Source: Roseburia sp. | GTDB lineage: Bacteria > Bacillota_A > Clostridia > Lachnospirales > Lachnospiraceae | Length of the DNA: 64,000 nt | Direction of reading: 5' to 3' | Assembly (NCBI GenBank): GCA_019411365.1 | Contig: DXQT01000009.1 | Coordinates: forward strand, 22,415-86,414 | Part shown: positions 59,150 through 64,000 of the stretch, in pieces | Layout: each line of letters starts with the position of its first letter | How positions within the stretch are numbered: position 1 is the stretch's first letter | Program-made: the position numbers and the translations under genes | The notes under the pieces: model-generated | Databases searched by the model: none | What the model was told of the DNA's origin: nothing | The model's input: the letters and a program-made list of their open reading frames with translations, nothing else

Positions 59150-61267
59150 ATGGCTGAGAAACATGGAAATCTTTCAATCAACAGTGATAACCTTTTCCCG
59201 ATCATCAAGAAATGGTTATATTCCGATCACGATATCTTCTATCGTGAATTGATCAGTAATGGCTGCGACGCCATCACAAAATTAAAAAAACTGGATATGA
59301 TGGGCGAGTACGAATTACCTGCTGATTACAAACCACAGATTCAGGTTATTGTAAACCCGGACGAAAAAACGTTAAAATTCATTGATAATGGTCTTGGTAT
59401 GACAGCTGATGAAGTAGAGGAATATATCAACCAGATTGCATTTTCCGGTGCTACTGATTTCATCGAAAAATACAAAGACAAGGCAAACGACGATCAGATC
59501 ATCGGTCATTTCGGACTTGGTTTCTACTCTGCATTCATGGTAGCGGATCAGGTGACGATCGATACTTTATCTTATAAAAAAGATGCCACACCTGTCCACT
59601 GGGCATGTGACGGAGGCACAGAATTCGATATGACAGACGGCACAAAAGAAGGTGTCGGTACTGAGATCACTTTATACCTGAATGAAGACTGTCTCGAATT
59701 TGCAAACGAATACCGTGCAAGAGAAGTCATCGAGAAGTACTGCTCTTTCATGCCAACCCCAATCTTCTTATCTAAGGCAAATGCTGAGACAGAATATGAA
59801 ACCATCGATGCAGCAGATAAGTTAGATACTGATACCGTTGTGGAAGAAATCCACGAGGAAGCAAAAACAGAGGAAAAAGAAAATGAAAACGGTGAAAAAG
59901 AAGTCGTTGAAGTTTCCCCTGCAAAAGAAAAATTAAAAATTGTAAAACGTCCGGTTCCATTGAACGATACCAACCCATTGTGGGCAAAGAATCCAAAAGA
60001 CTGCACAGACGAAGAATACAAGGAATTTTACCGCAAAGTATTCTTAGACTACAAAGAGCCTCTGTTCTGGATCCACCTGAACATGGACTATCCGTTCAAC
60101 TTAAAAGGAATTTTATACTTCCCGAAGATCAATACAGAATACGATTCTATTGAGGGAACCATTAAATTATATAACAATCAGGTGTTCATCGCAGATAACA
60201 TCAAAGAAGTCATTCCTGAATTTTTAATGTTATTAAAAGGTGTGATTGACTGCCCGGATCTTCCACTGAACGTATCCCGTTCCGCTTTACAGAACGATGG
60301 ATTTGTAAAGAAGATCTCCGAATATATCACCAAGAAAGTTGCGGACAAACTCATCGGCATGTGCAAGACCGAAAAGGAAAGCTATGAGAAATACTGGGAT
60401 GACATCAGCCCATTTATCAAATTTGGCTGCTTAAAGGATACAAAGTTCTGTGACAAGATGAACGACTACATCCTGTTCAAAAACTTAGATGACAAGTATC
60501 TGACTCTTCCTGAATTATTAGTGAAGGAAGAAGAAAAGAAAGACGATGCGGAGGTATTAGACAAAGATGGTAATCCAATTGCAAACACTGGCGATGCTGC
60601 TGCATCTGATAATACTGCTGATGGCAGCGACACTTCTGCTGACAGCGAAAAGGATGAACGTAAAGTTATCTACTATGTTACCGATAAAGTCCAGCAGGGT
60701 CAGTACATTAAGCTCTTCAAAGAACAGAACATGCAGGCAGTGATCTTAGATCACAACATTGATACCTCTTTCATCACACAGTTAGAGCAGCGCAATGAAA
60801 AATACAAATTCATGCGTATTGATGCGGATGTGACAGAATCCTTAAAGGATGAGACTTCTGCAGAAGATCTGAAAGCTGAGACAGATGCTTTGACAGAAGT
60901 ATTCAAAAAAGCTCTGAACAACGATAAACTCACTGTGAAAGTGGAGAAGCTTAAAAATGAGAACATCTCTTCTATCATCACACTTTCCGAAGAAGGAAGA
61001 CGTATGCAGGATATGATGAAGATGTATGCCATGAACGGTATGGGCGGCATGGACATGAATATGTTTGCTGCTGACCAGACACTTACTTTAAATGCTAACA
61101 ACGAACTTGTAAAATACATTTTCGAGCACAAAGATTCCGAGAACGTTCCGATGTTCTGCGAGCAGTTATACGATCTGGCTGTGCTCTCCAACCATCCGTT
61201 ATCTGTAGATGAGATGACAAAATTCGTGGAGCGCAGCAATAAAATCATGATGCTGCTGGCAAAATAA
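59150..61267 (+). CDS. htpG: Hsp90 chaperone HtpG
   Basis: A 705-residue Hsp90. The N-terminal GHKL ATPase has REL ISNGCDAITKLK, DNGLGMTADEVEEYI and GHFGLGFYSAFMVAD. A charged linker (about residues 230-265, many Glu/Lys) is longer than in most bacterial HtpG and recalls the eukaryotic linker. The middle domain includes FWIHLNMDYPFNLKGILYFP and NVSRSALQNDG. A second acidic insertion lies at about 457-505. The C-terminal dimerisation domain ends LAK. GGAG precedes the ATG. CIRCE upstream indicates HrcA heat-shock control. Confidence 0.96.
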   Translation: MAEKHGNLSINSDNLFPIIKKWLYSDHDIFYRELISNGCDAITKLKKLDMMGEYELPADYKPQIQVIVNPDEKTLKFIDNGLGMTADEVEEYINQIAFSGATDFIEKYKDKANDDQIIGHFGLGFYSAFMVADQVTIDTLSYKKDATPVHWACDGGTEFDMTDGTKEGVGTEITLYLNEDCLEFANEYRAREVIEKYCSFMPTPIFLSKANAETEYETIDAADKLDTDTVVEEIHEEAKTEEKENENGEKEVVEVSPAKEKLKIVKRPVPLNDTNPLWAKNPKDCTDEEYKEFYRKVFLDYKEPLFWIHLNMDYPFNLKGILYFPKINTEYDSIEGTIKLYNNQVFIADNIKEVIPEFLMLLKGVIDCPDLPLNVSRSALQNDGFVKKISEYITKKVADKLIGMCKTEKESYEKYWDDISPFIKFGCLKDTKFCDKMNDYILFKNLDDKYLTLPELLVKEEEKKDDAEVLDKDGNPIANTGDAAASDNTADGSDTSADSEKDERKVIYYVTDKVQQGQYIKLFKEQNMQAVILDHNIDTSFITQLEQRNEKYKFMRIDADVTESLKDETSAEDLKAETDALTEVFKKALNNDKLTVKVEKLKNENISSIITLSEEGRRMQDMMKMYAMNGMGGMDMNMFAADQTLTLNANNELVKYIFEHKDSENVPMFCEQLYDLAVLSNHPLSVDEMTKFVERSNKIMMLLAK

Positions 61268-61273
61268 ATCGAA

Positions 61274-61788
61274 ATATACCGGAGTTTAACGGACGTAGTG
61301 TCGCAAGATTCTGCGGTGCTTTTATGGGTTGTGAGGGGCAGATATAAGCGCCCTCTCACAAGGCAAATTTATATGTAATGAAAAAGAAAAATGGTATAAA
61401 CGAAATATTATGTTTCTGTTCGCCGGGCATTACGATGGGCTTCTGAACAACAATCATGTTCAGCAAAGGCTTCCATGATTGTTAGAATCCCATCTCCATG
61501 GCTCACAAAGAAAATAATATTTGTTTATACCGTTTTTCTTTCATTTACGTTATGAATGACTTGTGGGAGAACGCTTATACATGCCCAATTTACGCTGTGG
61601 CTTGCACCACAGAATCTGCAATTTACGTTATGGAACTCACGGTTATGGGAGGAGTGCCTATTGGATAACGACAGAAATCAATCTGTATTCCCATCATAAT
61701 TTAAGTTCAACTTCTTTGAATGAATTTTCATAGAATAAAATAGATTTTCAAATGCAATTATGGTAGGATTATGGTGTTAATGAGTTTG
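61274..61788. repeat. large palindromic repeat, copy 1 (upstream of the GNAT gene)
   Basis: This fills the 578-base gap after htpG and matches 62438-62954 along its whole length with moderate divergence. It contains nested inverted repeats: outer arms near 61276-61380 and 61540-61650; arms at 61381-61411 and 61514-61541 (GGTATAAAC against GTTTATACC); then GATGGG/CCCATC and ACAATCATG (61450-61458)/CATGATTGT (61474-61482). The last 140 bases lie outside the palindrome and end in an extended -10 (TG-G-TAGGAT at 61761-61769) before the GNAT gene. No ORF is convincing. Confidence 0.8.
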
Positions 61789-61845
61789 ACAAATCATATT
61801 TACATGAACAGGTGAATGATTGAAATTACAGAGGAGAACAAATAG

Positions 61846-62373
61846 ATGATTTCCATTGATACCAAAAGACTCCATCTTCGGAATGTATTGCAAAATGATG
61901 TGGATGTAATATTTGATTATAGAAATAATGAAATATGTGCTCGATATCAGAGAGGACAAATAAAAGACTATGAAGGAATTGTAAGTTTGATTGAACGCCG
62001 AAGAAATGATGAGATATCAATTGATTTTCCTTGTATGATAGCAGTAGCACTAAAGGATACAAATGAAATGATTGGTGAAATAGTTGTTATGCCAAAGGAT
62101 CATACATTTTCTCTCGGCTATACTTTTTCTTATAAATATCATCGACAAGGATATGCTTTTGAAGCCTTAACTGTTTTGACTGAACATCTTCACAAGATGG
62201 CTCCGGAATGGGAGTTTATTAGTTTTACAGAATGTGAAAATATAGCTAGTATTGAATTGCTTAAGAAATTAGGATATAAGAATCTTGGCTATGTTCCAAG
62301 TCTGGATTCTCAAGCATTCGGCAAATGGACTACAATGGACACGGAGGAAGAATTTGCTCATCTGGGCAAATAA
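61846..62373 (+). CDS. GNAT-family acetyltransferase (RimJ/RimL type)
   Basis: A 175-residue N-acetyltransferase. It has the family start ISIDTKRLHLRNVLQNDVDVIFDYRNN, acetyl-CoA region FSLGYTFSYKYHRQGYAFEALTVLTEHL (with the Q/R-x-x-G-x-A pyrophosphate loop as RQGYAFEA, near residue 105), and ENIASIELLKKLGYKNLGYVP at the end. GAGGAG precedes the ATG. The acceptor is unknown; protein N termini, an antibiotic or a small amine are all possible. It lies alone between two copies of a large palindromic repeat and appears to be driven by the promoter at the end of copy 1. Confidence 0.92.
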   Translation: MISIDTKRLHLRNVLQNDVDVIFDYRNNEICARYQRGQIKDYEGIVSLIERRRNDEISIDFPCMIAVALKDTNEMIGEIVVMPKDHTFSLGYTFSYKYHRQGYAFEALTVLTEHLHKMAPEWEFISFTECENIASIELLKKLGYKNLGYVPSLDSQAFGKWTTMDTEEEFAHLGK

Positions 62374-62437
62374 CTTCTGGGGGGTGGTTCACCAGGCGGC
62401 TATTTTTGTGTCTTGTCATTGCTCTTAGAACCAACGG

Positions 62438-62954
62438 TATAACCAGAGTTTAATTGGCGTAGTGTCGCAGATTCCGTAATGCCTTTATAGGTTGTGAAGG
62501 GCAGATATAAGCGTCCTCTCACAAGTCGTGATTTTATAGGTTTATGAAAAGAAAAACGGTATAAACGAAATATTATGTTTCTGTTCGCTGGACATTCCGA
62601 TAGGCTTCTGAGCAACAATCTTGAGAAGCAGTGCTTCCCAAGATTGTTAGAATCCTATCTCCATAGCTCACAAAGAAAATAATATTTGTTTATACCGTTT
62701 TTCTTTCATTTACGCTGTGAATGACTTGTGAGAGGACGCTTATATTTGCCCAATTTACGCTGTGAACTGCACCACAGAATCTGCAATTTATGTTATGGAA
62801 CTCACGGTTAGGGGATGGACGCCTATGAGGGAATGGCAAAAATCAATCTGCATTCTCAAAGTAAATTAATTATAACTTCTGTAAATAAATTTTAATAGAA
62901 TGAAGTAGGATTGTAAGTGTAATTATGGTAGAATGCTGATATTAATGAAGTTGT
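62438..62954. repeat. large palindromic repeat, copy 2 (upstream of the alpha/beta hydrolase)
   Basis: Direct repeat of 61274-61788. The outer arms are nearly perfect here: 62499-62527 and 62723-62751 match in 28 of 29 pairs. The inner stems differ from copy 1 by paired changes: ACAATCTTG/CAAGATTGT, GATAGG/CCTATC and GCT/AGC. The last part carries an extended -10 (TG-G-TAGAAT at 62926-62934) 52 bases before the hydrolase start. It fills the gap from 62374 to 62985. Confidence 0.8.
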
Positions 62955-62985
62955 TCAATCGGTATTTAACAGGAGAAATGATATT

Positions 62986-63918
62986 GTGAAACTTTTTTTG
63001 ATTATCATTGCAATAATAATTATTTTGATATTAGCAATATACGTAAATCACCGCATTCGCTTAATAAAAGAGGCTAAATTTCTATCACCACTTGGAGAAA
63101 TTGTTCAGGTTGATGGAAATAATTTGAGTGTCTATACCGAAGGAGACGGTGAAACAACACTGATTTTTATGTCAGGTGCAGGTACCAGTTCTCCAATCTT
63201 AGATTTCAAATCTCTGTATTCATGTTTGAGCGATAAATATAAAATTGCGGTTGTGGAGAAATTTGGATACGGATTCAGCGATGTTGTTGATAAAAGCAGA
63301 GATATTGATTCAATGTTGGAAGATACAATAGCCGCATTGACAGCTGCAGGGTTAAATGCACCATATGTTTTATGTCCTCATTCAATGTCCGGTCTTGAGG
63401 CACTATATTGGGCACAGAAATATCCCGATGAGGTGTCTGCAATTATTGGACTTGATATGGCGGTACCCTCGTATTACGAAAACATGCAAATCAATTTACC
63501 GCTTATGCGTATTTCAAGTTTTGCGGCAAAAATCGGAGTAACTCGTTTGATACCAGGGATTTCAGAAAGTGATGCGATTATAAATGGTACGTTAACCGAT
63601 ACTGAAAAGGAAATCTACAAAGCTGTTTTTTACAGTCGTACAGCAACAGTAACTATGATCAACGAATGTGAATCAGTCAAGGCAAATGCCAAAAAAGTTC
63701 AAGATATGGGCATTCCGCAAGTTCCAATGCTACTGTTTATTTCGGACGGCTCCGGCGGAACAGGGTTTGACAAAGAAACGTGGCGTAGAATACCGAAAGA
63801 GTATATTGCTCAAGCTGATAATGCAAAGTATATTGAATTGGACTGCCCTCATTATGTTCACGACTATGAATATAAAAAAATTAGTGAAAATATTATTCAA
63901 TTTTTATTAAACCAATAA
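62986..63918 (+). CDS. membrane-anchored alpha/beta hydrolase
   Basis: A 310-residue alpha/beta hydrolase with an N-terminal helix (LFLIIIAIIIILILAIYV). The oxyanion region is FMSGAGTSSPILDFKSLY near residue 65, the nucleophile elbow CPHSMSGLEALYWAQ near 132 (PHSMSG in place of the usual GHSMGG), and the catalytic His in LDCPHYVHDY near 290. The probable acid is D in FISDGSGGTG near 255. Start is GTG with AGGAGA nine bases upstream. Substrate unknown. It follows copy 2 of the palindromic repeat and ends before a terminator. Confidence 0.88.
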   Translation: MKLFLIIIAIIIILILAIYVNHRIRLIKEAKFLSPLGEIVQVDGNNLSVYTEGDGETTLIFMSGAGTSSPILDFKSLYSCLSDKYKIAVVEKFGYGFSDVVDKSRDIDSMLEDTIAALTAAGLNAPYVLCPHSMSGLEALYWAQKYPDEVSAIIGLDMAVPSYYENMQINLPLMRISSFAAKIGVTRLIPGISESDAIINGTLTDTEKEIYKAVFYSRTATVTMINECESVKANAKKVQDMGIPQVPMLLFISDGSGGTGFDKETWRRIPKEYIAQADNAKYIELDCPHYVHDYEYKKISENIIQFLLNQ

Positions 63919-63963
63919 ATTCTTCGGATTTCACTTACTGACAAATTCAAGTTGAACAAAATC

Positions 63964-64000
63964 GCTGCGCGATGGCCTGCCAAGGCTGTGGCGCAGCTTT
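63964..64000 (+). terminator. terminator after the hydrolase gene (cut by the window end)
   Basis: GCTGCGC (63964-63970) pairs with GCGCAGC (63991-63997), with an inner GCC/GGC stem, followed by TTT at the window edge. Confidence 0.65.

Noticed and set aside
62400..62618. 72-codon frame in repeat copy 2 (and the related frame at the end of htpG in copy 1)
   Set aside because: The similarity between the two frames comes from the palindromic repeat itself, differences do not favour synonymous changes, and there is no ribosome site.

Overview
The window looks like a chromosomal segment of a gut Lachnospiraceae bacterium, plausibly Roseburia or a close relative. This is inferred from gene content: an anaerobic-type (cbi) cobalamin operon, a GH112 lacto-N-biose/galacto-N-biose locus, duplicated FeoA with FeoB, short NadB with NiaR, and DUF3793/DUF2325 proteins. 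No rRNA, tRNA or CRISPR array was found.

Region 1 (1-19.8 kb, all minus strand) is one long corrinoid operon. A promoter at 19759-19787 feeds a cobalamin riboswitch (about 19545-19741) and a terminator (19399-19430). Next come a membrane-anchored beta-rich protein, a BtuFCD-type ABC transporter, and then cbiP, cobT, cobU, cobS, a cobU-like gene, cobC, cbiB, cobD, cbiC, cbiD, cbiF, cbiG, cbiH, a cbiJ-cbiE-cbiT triple fusion and cbiA. Together these cover corrin ring contraction and methylation, amidation, aminopropanol attachment and lower-loop assembly, plus corrinoid uptake. cbiL, the cobalt chelatase and cobalt uptake genes are not in the window; the operon may continue past base 1. A 210-bp palindromic element sits between cbiF and cbiD.

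Region 2 (19.8-31.4 kb) holds a LysR regulator divergent from an unknown gene and a ThrE-like exporter, a metal-stress-like group (DUF3793, flavodoxin, DUF2325), a MATE exporter, a decayed Rpn-type nuclease gene with a paralogue remnant beside it, and the de novo NAD locus. In that locus nadA is divergent from nadB-nadC-niaR around one operator.

Region 3 (31.4-40.3 kb) is a host-glycan locus: GH112 phosphorylase, a nucleotidyltransferase/sugar-kinase fusion, a CUT1 ABC importer and a divergent AraC regulator. Region 4 (40.3-43.8 kb) is the Feo ferrous-iron operon with a very short Fur-like protein. The palindrome GTTAG-N6-CTAAC precedes this operon and also the DUF3793 and flavodoxin genes, which suggests one metal-responsive regulon.

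Region 5 (44-52.8 kb) combines a membrane-anchored GH3, a GPH sugar symporter and a GH2 with an AgrC/AgrA-like (GHKL kinase/LytTR) two-component system. Near-identical direct repeats with a 21-bp period sit at the same distance upstream of matched promoters for GH3 and GH2, as expected for LytTR sites. Region 6 (53-61.3 kb) has a chemoreceptor, a PdaA-like deacetylase, a 916-aa zinc-ribbon protein of unknown function, and htpG with a perfect CIRCE operator. Region 7 (61.3-64 kb) has two copies of a roughly 515-bp repeat. Each contains a large imperfect palindrome with compensatory base changes between copies and ends in a promoter-like sequence, followed by one cargo gene (a GNAT acetyltransferase, then an alpha/beta hydrolase).
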